Positions 34,399-45,080 of a stretch of 64,000 nucleotides of DNA are shown one piece after another. Origin of the DNA: Porpolomopsis calyptriformis (Eukaryota; Basidiomycota; Agaricomycetes; Agaricales; Hygrophoraceae); the NCBI GenBank assembly GCA_951640195.1, contig OX621165.1, positions 620,001-684,000 on the forward strand. Reading direction: 5' to 3'. Each line of letters opens with the position of its first letter. Positions within the stretch are counted from its first letter, which is position 1. The translations under genes were made by a program, and so were the position numbers. Under the pieces are notes generated by a model, which ran no database searches, was not told where the DNA came from, and worked only from the letters and a program-made list of their open reading frames with translations.

Positions 34399-36654
34399 TT
34401 AATCCGACAACTCGATCACCGACACCCGCCTTCTTCCTTTCAACTCCCCTCCATCCCTCACAAAAGCCATCGCAACCTCCGGCGGCGATCCACCCGAAGA
34501 CGATGACGACGATACCCACAAACGGGACACATCCGACGGCGACGACGAGGACACTGACAGATAGGACACGTCTGGAGAAGGGGATGACACAAAGGCCACA
34601 TTCGAAGGGGGTGATGACGGCGACGATGATGACACCGTCAAAAGAGACATGGCCCTCGTCAACTCTTCAGGCTCTTTTCCACCCGTACCACCACCACTGT
34701 CACATCCCGTTCCATTCTCCTGCACTGCAGCAACCCTTCTTCGCGCGCGAAGCAGAGGCGGCAGCTCATCCACCCCAGCACCCGGCGATGGTGTATCACT
34801 GCGCGAGTTCGCCAATCCCCCTAAATCAGAACCTTCTCCTCCACTCTCCCAATCCCCTTCGCCAGCCCGAGTCAAATCCAGCACGTTGTGCACAGGGCCC
34901 AGCAAACCAGGATACCATCCAGGCCGCTGCCTCGGCAGCACTGACAGCCCGGCCTTCTTCTGTTTCCCCTCCGACCTTGTTGCGGGTGATCGAGAGACGA
35001 GGCAGAGCGGGCGTATGGGCATGAGCGATGGCGACACAGTAGTTGGAGCCACCACCGCCACGTCCAGTGCCTCCTTGTCGGGCAAGAATGGATGCCTCTT
35101 TCTCGATCGCGCCACTCGACGACCTGCCGGTTTCCGAGCGGACGGACCAGGTTTGTCCTCACCGCCGCCATCGCCACCGACTGCCAAACGCATCCCGTCC
35201 AAGTCGAACACCTCCTCCTCCCCCTCGCTGCTCTCCTTGTTGATCGCACGGCCGCCACGACCCGGTTTCCGCCCCCTTGTCTTCCTCTTCGGCTCGGCAG
35301 CAGCGGGGACACCATCCCTCCTGTCCTTGTCTACGCCGGGGCCGCCGCCGGCGAGGTGAGCCGATCTGCGGTAGCTGCCGCGTATGATGTCGCCCAAGAG
35401 GACATATTCGTAACAGGATCGGCATTCTCCGCCGCGGGAGACGACGGCGACGGCGGACGGGGTAGAATCGGACATCCGGGTCTGGTGGATGTGGTTTATT
35501 GGGCACGGGGTAGTAGTAATGTCTGATGTCTGGGTCTGGAGAAAGTCGTTGACTGGACACGAGGCGGTCTGGGTTTTTTGGAGGGGGTCGTTTGATAGGA
35601 GCGAGGTGCTGTCGGACTGGTCGACCTGGATGAAGTCGTTTGACAGACAAGTCAAGTGGGACACCGAAGTGCAGTTTGTGGTGGGGCACAACGCGGTTTC
35701 GAAAGGAGTCTGAGAAGATGTTAGATCGTGAGCGCGTTTTTTCTCCCAAGAGAAAAAGAACGAACGATAGCGTAGTTGGGCATAGGTTGATGGCATATAG
35801 AACATGCCAGCTCATGATGAGAGGATAGAAGAGAGGTGTGCTTGGTGAGGTAGGTGGATGTGAATGGTTCTGCAAAGGCGAGGATTTGAGTTGATGGAGG
35901 AATGTTGAATCAGAAGATATACCGTCTTTGATGTCAATGGGTCCTTGTCTACCTGACCCTAGTTTCCCCGATTTGCCATCGACACCCTCGAGCTCGACAG
36001 AGCAAGTTAACCCGCGGGGGAGAGGAAACGAGTCGTCGTTGTTGCTGACGTTGTGAGTGGCATCCTTCCAGGCTCGAACGGCCTCTTCGGTAAATAGCTT
36101 GATGTGCAACGGCCAGAGGCGATACGGATACGTCGACAACATCACACGGAGGATTCTAATAGATCAGTACTCGATCAGCACGTATGCAACAGCGAGGAGG
36201 AGGACGGACAGGATGTTCATTTTCAGGTATCGGGAGTTTCTGTCCCAAGGAAAGATCGGTTTCCCGTCTGGGTCTCGAAGGCATTTGGACAGGTGCGGAT
36301 GCTGCCACGCCCATTCAAACTGGAGGGCTGCGGACCTGGAGGGGAAGCCGTGGACGATCATTTGCATCACCCACGGCCTGTTGGACTGTGTCCTCCGGGC
36401 GCCATTTGCGATTTCGCCATTGTGTTGTCTTTGGAAGGCGTCAAGCAAACACAATGGGAGAAGATTTGGCCGACCTTATCCGCCGAGGAGGATTGGTAGT
36501 GCTACCGATATAAGTCCTGGGTGAGGATTAGTAGATGGAAATTTCTCTTTCTCAAGTCTTACGCAGAAGATCGAGCGGTTCGAGTGGATTTAAGGAGATA
36601 GCAAGCATAGAAAAGTGGGAAGGACAGGGACGAACGCGGTTTTGTGGTGGGCAT
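34399..36654 (-). CDS. SLX1: Structure-specific endonuclease subunit SLX1
   Basis: Catalytic subunit of the SLX1-SLX4 nuclease that cuts branched DNA in repair. It starts [14 protein letters not shown]. The GIY-YIG domain is assembled over short exons: [59 protein letters not shown] and [20 protein letters not shown]; the active-site Tyr, Arg and Glu are all present. [20 protein letters not shown] follows. The C-terminal zinc region reads [16 protein letters not shown], then [20 protein letters not shown], and after a repeat-like insert [21 protein letters not shown] long low-complexity tail follows, with basic [15 protein letters not shown], Ser/Asp-rich runs and a final VSVIELSD. The tail and insert make the protein much longer than yeast Slx1. 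Confidence 0.88.
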
Positions 36655-36785
36655 GATGGGGACGCGTTGAATGTTGGATGCTCACGTGATATGGGGGGAG
36701 GGGGAATAAGATAAGCGCTGAGGGCAAGTACACACAACATACATATTTACCATTTATCATGATGTTAATACACCTCCAGAGTAAG

Positions 36786-37680
36786 CTACACAGAACCGGT
36801 CATGGCACCGACCACTGACCCCCAAGCAGCGTCTATTGAATCCCAGAGAACATCGTCGACAATGGAGAGGGCACAGGTGTTCCGCCAGACGCCTAGGATG
36901 ACGCCCAAGGCGGCCATGGTGTTCCAGGGGTTGGCATCTACGGGTGCGAGCGAGTCTCGTAGGGTGTCTACACGTTTAGTGCAGAGATAAGAGTGAAGGA
37001 TGGGGAAAGTGTCGGCGGAGGGGAGACAGAGGGGGACGACGGGGAGTGTGGTGGTGGTGGAAGTGGGGTTGTCGAACGTGTGGGAGTGAGGGGGATGTGT
37101 GGAGACGATTGGGAAGTTGGCGCAGTGAGTTGCAAGGACGAGCTGGTTTGCGGGATAGAGTGTGACCTTGCGATTGGAGTTGGAGGAGGAGGGGGTTGAG
37201 GAGTGGACGGCTAGGAGGTGGGTTGGGACGATGCCGTCTGCAGACTCGTCGATGAGGACCTCGAGCTGGGTTGGGAGGCGATCTTTGGGTGCACGTGCGT
37301 TTGGACTGGCGACGACGTCCAACATGCTTAGGGGAAGGAGATCCGCGTGAGAATGGAAGACGGAAAGGAGTGAACGGGACGTACTCTGATCCTTTTGGCG
37401 GTAGATGCTCGCGGATGTACTCCGGGGGGACACCGGAGAGCTCTGGGTAGGCGGCGAGGATGGGAGCCATGTTGACCTCGCGAGTGGGAGGTCTCTGGAG
37501 GAAACGGGGGACGCGGAAGCGTATAGCAGGTTTTGTGGGAGGGGTATCGAGGTTGTGTCGTGGAGCGAGAGGGGTGCGACGGAGGTGGAGGGTGCGACGA
37601 GGGCGACAGAGGATGGTAGTGGAACGTCTGGCCCTGCGGGAGGGAGGGAGGGGACGAGGGAGGTGTTTATGGGAGAACAT
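36786..37680 (-). CDS. Clampless1 (Clp1)-like protein, copy A
   Basis: Clp1 proteins act downstream of the mating-type homeodomain complex; in Coprinopsis cinerea Clp1 is needed for clamp connections and in Ustilago maydis for growth after fusion. The start is MFSHKHLPRPLPPSRR, an Arg/Pro-rich N-terminus, then MAPILAAYPELSGVPPEYIR. An intron at about 37327-37383 leads to MLDVVASPNARAPKDRLPTQ. The core gives LEVLIDESADGIVPTHLLA, KVTLYPANQLVLATHCANF, LPVVPLCLPSADTFPILHSY, GVWRNTCAL and DDVLWDSIDAAWGSVVG, stop at 36786. The copy at 48379-49571 shares these blocks and the intron position. The role in this organism is inferred from the family. Confidence 0.78.
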
Positions 37681-37732
37681 TGTTGAGGAAGAGAAAAGAG
37701 GAGGTGATGATGATGAAAACGGTTGATGGTGG

Positions 37733-37740
37733 TTTATATA
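37733..37740 (-). promoter_or_regulatory. TATA box (TATATAAA) of Clp1-like copy A
   Basis: TATATAAA on the minus strand lies about 53 bp upstream of the start codon at 37680, a usual place for a fungal TATA element with a short 5'UTR. Confidence 0.55.
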
Positions 37741-37879
37741 GGAAAGCCATGAGGGGGAGTGGAACCAATCGGTATTGGATGGGTGTATGTTGACAAATAA
37801 TAGTAAATAATAAAATTACTAAATTTAGTATTTGTTGGTCCATGAGTAAATTAGCACTCGGTACAATGTCGCGAGGGAA

Positions 37880-38812
37880 CTAGGATACCAACACGCCTTT
37901 TGATCGCTCGTCAACCAAAACGAGGTTGGCTCGTTTTAGCAATCGAATCTTCTTGTTCTTCTTTCGATCCACGTATCCCCAAGCATCTATCACGTTCCTC
38001 AGAACCATCGCAAGCGGCCCGTCTTGATAGACCTTGATATAGTCAACGGACAATAAGCTTGCACGTGCATCTCCCTCGTGGTCACGGGTGTTGAACGTGA
38101 TGGACACGGCACCGACCGTTCTCGCTTCTCTCACCGCGAGCAGAAAGGACCAGAAGTCGAGGAGAGCCTGACGTGTCCACGTGATTGGGTCACTATCCAC
38201 AGCCAGATCGTCCGAGGCGAGGACAACAGCCGAAGAACACGATGGCCACGGCAAGATGCCTCTGACCGGCACTATCCAGGCACACCTCGTGTAGGGTGTG
38301 TGTAGATACTGCTCGATCGTGGACGAGTCATAGGGACTTAACGGACGCGGAACCGTCTTTTTGTACGGCGGGAATGACGATCCCAGAGAGGGTATGCACG
38401 TAGGGGAGAGGTGGACATGAGGCTGGGAAATGCCGGTTAGGATAGGACTGAGACACGGGAGACAGCGCACCTGCGGAATAACATCGTTCAACGGTGATCG
38501 ATCGATGGAATGGCAGAGACTACTCTCGAATTCCTCCAACTGGTTGAAAAACTCGTCTTGACTGGGAGGAACTCCCCACTCTTTACACTCGACATGGAGC
38601 GTTCGAGGGATGGCAGGCAACGGCCGAGAGAATACGTATGCGTTGTGGACGGTACTGAACGAGGAAATGTCCTGATCGAATGTGACATAGGACCACCCTG
38701 TTGGATCGAACGCTTGACGGACGAGATCGTGCCCAGCGTCGACGAGATCGCTGGCTGAAATCGAGTTTGAGGCAAAAGAGTGAATGAGCATACCCTTTGT
38801 CAGCAATACCAT
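37880..38812 (-). CDS. Hypothetical protein of about 310 residues
   Basis: An uninterrupted frame of about 310 codons from MVLLTKGMLIHSFAS to ERSKGVLVS. No known domain was recognised. Visible features are LVDAGHDLVRQAFDPTGWSY near the N-terminus, the block WTRQALLDFWSFLLAVREA, and a basic segment YVDRKKNKKIRLLKR near the end. Codon use looks coding and no intron is needed, unusual among its neighbours. The ATG at 38812 overlaps head to head with the NLR start at 38811 through a shared CATG; an ATG at 38791 would avoid the overlap. The function is unknown. Confidence 0.55.
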   Translation of the reverse strand: MVLLTKGMLIHSFASNSISASDLVDAGHDLVRQAFDPTGWSYVTFDQDISSFSTVHNAYVFSRPLPAIPRTLHVECKEWGVPPSQDEFFNQLEEFESSLCHSIDRSPLNDVIPQVRCLPCLSPILTGISQPHVHLSPTCIPSLGSSFPPYKKTVPRPLSPYDSSTIEQYLHTPYTRCAWIVPVRGILPWPSCSSAVVLASDDLAVDSDPITWTRQALLDFWSFLLAVREARTVGAVSITFNTRDHEGDARASLLSVDYIKVYQDGPLAMVLRNVIDAWGYVDRKKNKKIRLLKRANLVLVDERSKGVLVS

Positions 38813-41800
38813 GTCGTCTTTTGTAGGCTCTACGGTCAACACAGCTGGTGGAAATCAGACAAATCAGACTTTCGTTTATTATAACGTCGACCGGGGTAAT
38901 CCAAATCTGCTTGAACAGTGCATTTACTGATCTCACGATAAGACAAAGAACGTCGCGATATCACAGAATGGCTCTCAAAACTCAACTTCTCAGCAACCCA
39001 GAGTGATTTCTTTGACAGGAGTGAAAAGGGTACTGGGAGTTGGTTGCTCGGATCCCGAACGTTTCAGAACTGGCGGAATGGCATCTCACAGACGTTGTGG
39101 TGTCCTGGAAATCGTAAGAAATCATCTACATCAATGACATCGATCTTATCATTTGAACAGCCGGTGCTGGAAAAACTTTCATGGCGTAATAATATCATCC
39201 GAATCGCTTGTCGGTTAAGACTGATCACAGTTATTCACCAGATCCATTGTCATAAACCATCTCCGAATGTTCTTCAACGATTGCAATGTCGGCATCGCAT
39301 GCATATATTGCAATTATAAAGAGCAGACGACCCAGACGGCCACAACCCTTATCGCAAGTCTTCTTAAGCAACTGGTGCAAGACGCTCCAGCGATATCTGA
39401 CCATATCAAGGCGTTCCATCGGTCTCATCAAAATAAAAGCACCTTTCCTACGCTGCATGAGGTTATCACCGCATTGGAGATGGAAATCAAGGCATATACC
39501 AAGATATTCATTGTTGTCGACGCCTTGGACGAATGCTCTGAAAGTGATGAATCCCGGGCGAACCTCCTGAGCTCCCTTCGATCTTTGACTGGACCTATCA
39601 ACATTATGGTTACCTCGCGATACCTACCTTCGATTGAACAACATTTTCACAAAGCATTGCGCATCAATATTCGTGCTGCCGAGGAGGACGTGACCATGTT
39701 CATTCAAACCCAGCTTGGCAAGCATCCTCATCTGATTAGACTGCAAAACGATATCACGACGAAGATTATTGAGAATGCGAAAGGCATGTAAGTATCTCCC
39801 ATGTTACCCGAATCCAGCCAATATATTGTTTCTGACTGGCCCACAAGGTTTTTAGTTGCACGCCTGCACATGAACGTGTTGACGCACCAGAAGAACATTA
39901 AAGGAGTCAAGAAAGCTCTTGACCAATTACCAAGTGACACAGACGCTATCTACGATCAAGCTATGGAACGAATCGAACAACAACTTGAGGCTGACAGAGA
40001 ACTAGCCAAACGCGTTCTTTCATGGATCACTTATGCTCGTCGACCACTGACTCTCGAAGAGCTACAACATGCTTTTGCTGTTTCACCCGATACGACCAAG
40101 ATGGACCCTGACGATTTCATCTTCGACACGCAACTGACTTCTGTCTGCGCCGGGTTAGTTGTTGTTGATGGTCAACGTACCATTCGCCTTGCTCGTGAGT
40201 GGAACACATGTCGATTGAATAATATATTTACATATATTCAGACTACACCACTCAGCAATATTTTGAAAATCAACGTGAATCCCGATTTCCGAATGCCGAG
40301 GCTGATATTGCGGCAACGTGCCTCAGGTATCTTTCACTCGACGTATTTGCGCGTGGCTACCGCGAGAACTATGACAATTCCCTCTTGAAATCCAACCCAT
40401 TCCTTAAATACGCTGCTACGAACTGGGTTCATCATGTCCGTTGCCACCAAGAGACTGTCAAAGATGTGGCAATGGATTTTTGTCGAGATGATTCAAAGGT
40501 TGCGTGTATCAGCCAAGTTATGCTGGCATCCCGATCTCGGGATGATTATCAGTTTTTTCCAACTGGAGTCCATATTGCTGCGTTTTTCAACTTGGACCTG
40601 ATTGCTCGTTATCAACTGGAAAATGGTGCAAATCCAACAATAATGGATATCCATGGTCTAAGGCCCATCCACATTGCGGCTAGAGAGGGAAACGAGGATG
40701 TGATGATGATTCTGGTTGAACATGATGGTGTTGACGCAGATTCCAAGGGCGAGGGTGACGCAACGCCACTTTCGCATGCAGCTTTGCAGGGGCACGAGGG
40801 TGTCGTGAAGCTGCTGCTTGCGCGCGATGATGTTGATGCGGATTCAAAGGACTCAGTGGGTCGCACACCACTTTCCTATGCGGCTCAATCTGGGCACGAG
40901 GGTATCGTGAAACTGCTGGTTACGCGCGATAATGTTAACGCAGATGCCAAAAACCCAATTGGTCGAACCCCTCTTTCATATGCAGCTTGGCATGGACACG
41001 AGGGTGTCGTGAAACTGCTGGTTGCGTGTGATGATGTTGACGCGGATTCGAAGGACTCAGTGGGTCGCACACCACTTTCCTATGCAGCTCAGTTTGGGCA
41101 CGAGGGCGTCGTGAAACTGCTGATTACGCGCGATAATGTGGACGCAGATTCCAAAAACTCAATTGGTCGAACCCCACTTTCATATGCAGCTTTGCGTGGG
41201 CACGGGGGTGTCGTGAAGTTGCTGGTTGCTCGTGATGATGTTGACGCAGATTCCAAGGACAAGTCTGATGCAACGCCACTTTCGCATGCAGCTCAGCATG
41301 GGCATGAGGGTATCGTGAAACTGCTGGTTGCGCGCGATAATGTTGCCGCAGATTCGAAGGATTCAAGGGGTCGAACACCTCTTTCATATGCAGCGCAGCG
41401 TGGGTACATGAATGTCGTGAAGCCTCTAGTTGCGCGTGATGATGTTGACGCAGATTCCAAGGACCGTTATGGTGCAACGCCACTTTCGTATGCAGCTTTG
41501 AATGGGCATGAGGGTATCGTGAACCTGCTGGTTGCGCATGATGATGTTGGTGCAGGTTCGAAGGACTCAATGGGTCGAACACCTCTTTCGAATGCAGCTC
41601 AGTGCGGGCACGAGGGTATCGTGAATCTGCTGGTTGCGCGCGACGATGTTGACGCAGATTCCAAAGACCAGTATGAGGCAACACCCCTTTCGCATGCAGC
41701 TTCGAATGGGCACGAGGGTATCGTGAAACTGCTGGTTGTGCGTGATGATGTTGACGTAGATTCGAAGGATTCGATGGGTCGCACACCACTTTCCTATGCA

Positions 41801-42064
41801 GCTTCGAATGGACACGAGGGTATCGTGAAACTGCTGGTTGCGCATGATGATGTTGGAGTAGATTCGAAGGACTCTTTTGGTCGAACTCCGCTTTCCTATG
41901 CGGCTGAGGATGGACACGAAGGCATCACGAAGCTGCTGGTTGCGCGTGATGATGTTGACGTCAATTCGGAGGACTCTTCTGGTCAAACACCACTTTCCTA
42001 TGCAGCCGAGGATGGGCACGAAGGCATCGCGAAGCTGCTGGCTAAAAGAAAGACAATCGATTAA
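38811..42064 (+). CDS. NACHT-ankyrin NLR-like protein, complete
   Basis: Complete STAND NTPase of the fungal NLR class, 996 residues from six in-frame exons: 38811-38895, 38949-39113, 39161-39185, 39242-39787, 39848-40194 and 40242-42064. The short N-terminus MSSFVGSTVNTAGGNQTNQT replaces any known effector domain. RRDITEWLSKLNFSATQSDF and TLWCPGN lead to the P-loop PGAGKT on the 25-bp exon 3. SIVINHL and IACIYCNYKEQT follow, then Walker B IFIVVDALDECSES, SRYLPSIEQHF, a winged-helix region (ERIEQQLEADRELAKRVLSW) and HYTTQQYFE. The C-terminus has about 14 ankyrin repeats (RTPLSYAA-GHEG-VKLLVA). Every splice junction matches the paralogue at 1-2016. Fungal NLRs act in allorecognition or defence; that role is inferred. 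Confidence 0.88.
40730..42061 (+). repeat. Tandem 102-bp ankyrin-coding repeats
   Basis: About 13 successive 102-bp units encode 34-residue ankyrin repeats. Many stretches are almost identical at DNA level (for example TTCCTATGCAGC and GGTATCGTGAA recur at fixed spacing). Differences concentrate at a few codons around the two residues before GHEG (QS, WH, QF, LR, QH, QR, LN, QC, SN, ED) and in the loop after DSKD. This pattern suggests recent duplication or concerted evolution. Confidence 0.9.
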
Positions 42065-42694
42065 TGCCTCCGAAAAGAAATTTCACCCATCAATCTAGGT
42101 ATAGAAAGTATCACAGACACTGAAATGACTTCAGTGTTATTAGCAACCCATCCAACATCCTCATCCTCCATTTCATTTTTGAAGCCAACCTCCCTGCCTT
42201 CTATGCTCCAACCTGGGTTGTCTCATGGTCGCTGTCCCCTGTCCTTCTCCCATCTACCGCGCCAGCCTTTCCAACAGTCTCCGATGGTCGGTGGTTGCGA
42301 GTATGACTTCTTTGTCGACCGGTGTGTTACAGTAAGAAAGTTGTAACCCCTGTGATCAGAGAAAGTTGGCGTTGTCCCCCAGCCAAAATGGACCTTGTCT
42401 TCCATCTACAGTGGCCTCTTCCTAAGACGAGGAGCTGTTCGCTATATTGCTGTACTCCCTTCTCGTGGAGTGGCTGCCAAATCCCAGAGCTTTTGCTCCC
42501 CTCGGATATCTCTTGAGCTCTTCCAGCTCATTCTCCCGAGTCCTATTCCCTGCCTCGCAGGGAAGATCGGTTCGTGTTGGTTGACCTGTCCAAGATGGAG
42601 GTGCACCTTCGATTAGACGACGATTAGAGCACTATCCCTTATTTGATTTGAACGAGTATATAAAAATGGCATCATCACGTAAACATACGAGAAC
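42065..42694. other. Intergenic region between the NLR and the FAD oxidoreductase
   Basis: No gene recognised. Short open frames are present. A TATA element lies at its right end (42657-42665). Confidence 0.5.
42657..42665 (+). promoter_or_regulatory. TATA box (TATATAAAA) upstream of the FAD oxidoreductase
   Basis: TATATAAAA lies about 30 bp upstream of the ATG at 42695. That spacing implies a very short leader or a slightly later start. Confidence 0.5.
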
Positions 42695-43923
42695 ATGTCA
42701 ATAGCAGCATCTCAACAGATCGTCATCATCGGCGGTGGTATCATCGGTTGCACTTCAGCTTACTATCTCTCCCACCACCCCTCCTTCTCTCCTCAGACGA
42801 CGACTATTACCCTTATCGAGGCATCTACACGTGGTATCGCTCAGGGCGCTTCTGGCAAAGCAGGTGGTCTTGTCGCCAAATGGGCTGACCCTAAAGAGCT
42901 CGCCGAGCTCTCCTTTGCCGAACACCTCAGACTCGCGCATGAACTTGACGGTGAGACCCGATGGGGCTGGCGCTTCGTCCGCTGTGCAACCTGGGAAGGG
43001 CGGGCCGCAGGAAGAGATCGCGTCTTAACCAAAAACACCCGAGACCTTCCCGACGATCTTTGGTGGGTGAAAGAGAATCTCACCGATTCTTACACGCCCT
43101 TGGACTCGGAGAAGGAAACTGCCCAAGTCCATCCCTATCTCTTCACATCTTCTATGCTCGATCTCGCTCTTTCGAAAGGTATTCACGTGATAACTGGTCG
43201 GGCCACCTCCATCCGTCAAGCCAATGGCGCCGTCACCGGTGTCACCTATCTCGCCACCAACGGCCAGGAGGAGACGCTGCTCCCCGCCACCCATGTGATT
43301 TTGGCGGCGGGCCCATGGTCTCCCGTCCTCCTCCCATCCCTCCCCATCTCGGGAACACGCGCACACAGCATCACCATCCACCCTTCCGTCTCGGCACCTA
43401 TCACTCCCTACGTCCTCTTCACATCCATCGCACTCCCTGATTCCCGCTCATCCGTCGCCCCAGAAATCTACCCCCGTCCGGGTCCCGAGAATGAGGTGTA
43501 CGCGTGCTCCCCCCCGGATGGATGCCCGCTAGCCCCGACCGTGGACGAGGTCGAGGTGGACGAGGCCGCTTGTGCGAGTATACTCGACTATGTGGGGAGC
43601 ATCTCCGACGTGCTCAAGCAGGGAAAGGTCGTCAAGCGCCAGGCGTGTTTTATGCCCATGATGACCTCGGGCGAGGCTCAGGGTCCGATCGTGGGCGAAG
43701 CCAAAAAGATCGCAAAAGGCTTGATCGTCGCCGCCGGTCACTCGTGTTGGGTGAGTGGCCGTTTTTGTTCGTTAGATCGCCGCCACCCGATCTGAAGCAT
43801 GCTCGTTAGGGAATATGCAACGCCCCAGCGACCGCTAAGGCGATCAGCGAGCTTGTGATGGAGGGCGAAATTCGGTTTGCTGACTTTTCCAAGTATGACC
43901 CGATAAATTTCCTTAGAGAATAG
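42695..43923 (+). CDS. FAD-dependent oxidoreductase, TDA3-like (DAO family)
   Basis: Flavoprotein of the D-amino-acid oxidase fold, close in pattern to fungal Tda3 proteins. It starts MSIAASQQIVIIGGGIIGCT with the Rossmann GGGIIG motif, then TLIEASTRGIAQGASGKAGG, the family hallmark GASGKAGGL-A. Other blocks are SFAEHLRLAHELDGETRWGW, HPYLFTSSMLDLAL and HVILAAGPWSPVLLPSLP. One intron at about 43750-43809 joins HSCW to GICNAPATAKAISELVMEGE, and the protein ends SKYDPINFLRE. The substrate is not established. It is intact and convergent with SYF2. Confidence 0.88.
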
Positions 43924-43996
43924 AATGTGGTAGACAAGAAATTTCAACGACACCCTTCCACGAATTGTACACATTAATAAACCAGTACAACGAACA

Positions 43997-45080
43997 TCAA
44001 AGAGCAGTGCCACGCTCAAAGCTGGCACGAATCTCTGCCGTATATTTATCATAGTATCTCGCGATCTAAATAACGTCAAGCGTCGTCAGATCAGAAAGAA
44101 AGTCTTGCTCACCTTCTTGTTAAATACTCTATTGTGTTCGTTGATGTACGTGATATCACCTTCGTCCTCATTAAGCCGTTTGCGAGAGAATTTGCTCTTC
44201 TTATCGATACTAAACAAAAGATATAAACCCTCCGAGAACAACTTGGGATAAACTTACTCCCGGTTAATTTTACCGATCACCCGGTCAATGGCTTCCTCGG
44301 TCGGCTTGTTATCAGCATACACAAGACTGTTCGCGTCCCTATAAAGATCAGCCGCAGCGAGTTGCTGCTGTTGGAGCGTTGGCACGACCTGCACAACCCC
44401 AGGTTTGAGTGAGCAATCGTTTCGAAGAGAAAACCCGCACCTGCATGGAGGACGTTGTTGACGAACCACCAACGGGCCGAACAAGTGTCCCGGGGGCCAA
44501 CCCCAACGCGACTTCCTTTTGTTGGTTGTAAGCGACCAAGTCGGGTTTGATGAGGTCCAGATCCTTTTTGTACCGCCGCCGTGCTGCATGTGCATCATCT
44601 ACAGCAAGGGGGGGTGATGATTCGTCCGAGTCAGAGGTGAAGTGGAAAACCAACCGTGAAACTCAAAATCCGCCCTCCTCGCCTTCTTCGCCTTCTTCTT
44701 CTCCCATTCGTCGTTCTCCTCAATCGTCCACTCCCAGTTCTTCGCCCGCTCCACGTCCTCCCCGCGCTCCTCCGCGTCCGCCCTGAGTCTGAGTGTCTCC
44801 GCCAGCTTCCGCTGTTTCTCGAGCCGCGCGCTCTCCCGGACGGTCAGTTTCGCCTTTGCGTTTTCTTCGACCAGAGAGGCACGGTTGGCGAGAGACGACT
44901 TGTGCTGGTGCATGTTTCGTGTGAGCAGGGACCAGAGGGGGAAACGTAGCAGCGTACCATTTTTTGTCGTAGTTGATCCATCTTCGCCCTCCGTTCCTCC
45001 ATCGTCATCTTCTTCCCATTCTCCTCACCACTGCTCTCTGCCTGGTTCGATAGCTCCAGAGGCGGCGTTGGTGTCTTCAT
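43997..45080 (-). CDS. SYF2: Pre-mRNA-splicing factor SYF2
   Basis: Component of the Prp19-associated spliceosome complex. It starts MKTPTPPLELSNQAESSGEE; MTMEERRAKMDQLRQKM is spliced to HKSSLANRASLVEENAKAK. LEKQRKLAETLRLRADAEER and KNWEWTIEENDEWEKKKAKK follow. Further exons give DAHAARRRYKKDLDLIKPDL, AYNQQKEVALGLAPGTLVRP, QQQLAAADLYRDANSLVYAD, KPTEEAIDRVIGKIN, KKSKFSRKRLNEDEGDITYI and the end YYDKYTAEIRASFERGTAL, TGA at 43999-43997. All parts of the SYF2 domain are present in order, so the identification is secure. The ATG chosen is the one that leaves the usual short N-terminal extension. Confidence 0.93.

Noticed and set aside
34649..35359. 236-codon plus-strand open frame opposite the SLX1 tail
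   Set aside because: The minus strand continues the SLX1 frame from a recognised zinc domain; the plus frame is Ser/Pro-rich shadow sequence produced by GC-rich coding DNA.
41124..41789. 221-codon minus-strand repeat-like frame opposite the ankyrin array
   Set aside because: It is the complement of the 102-bp ankyrin units; its apparent repeats only mirror the true coding strand.
44547..44949. Pro/Arg/Leu-rich plus-strand frames over SYF2
   Set aside because: They are antisense shadows of SYF2's charged helices.
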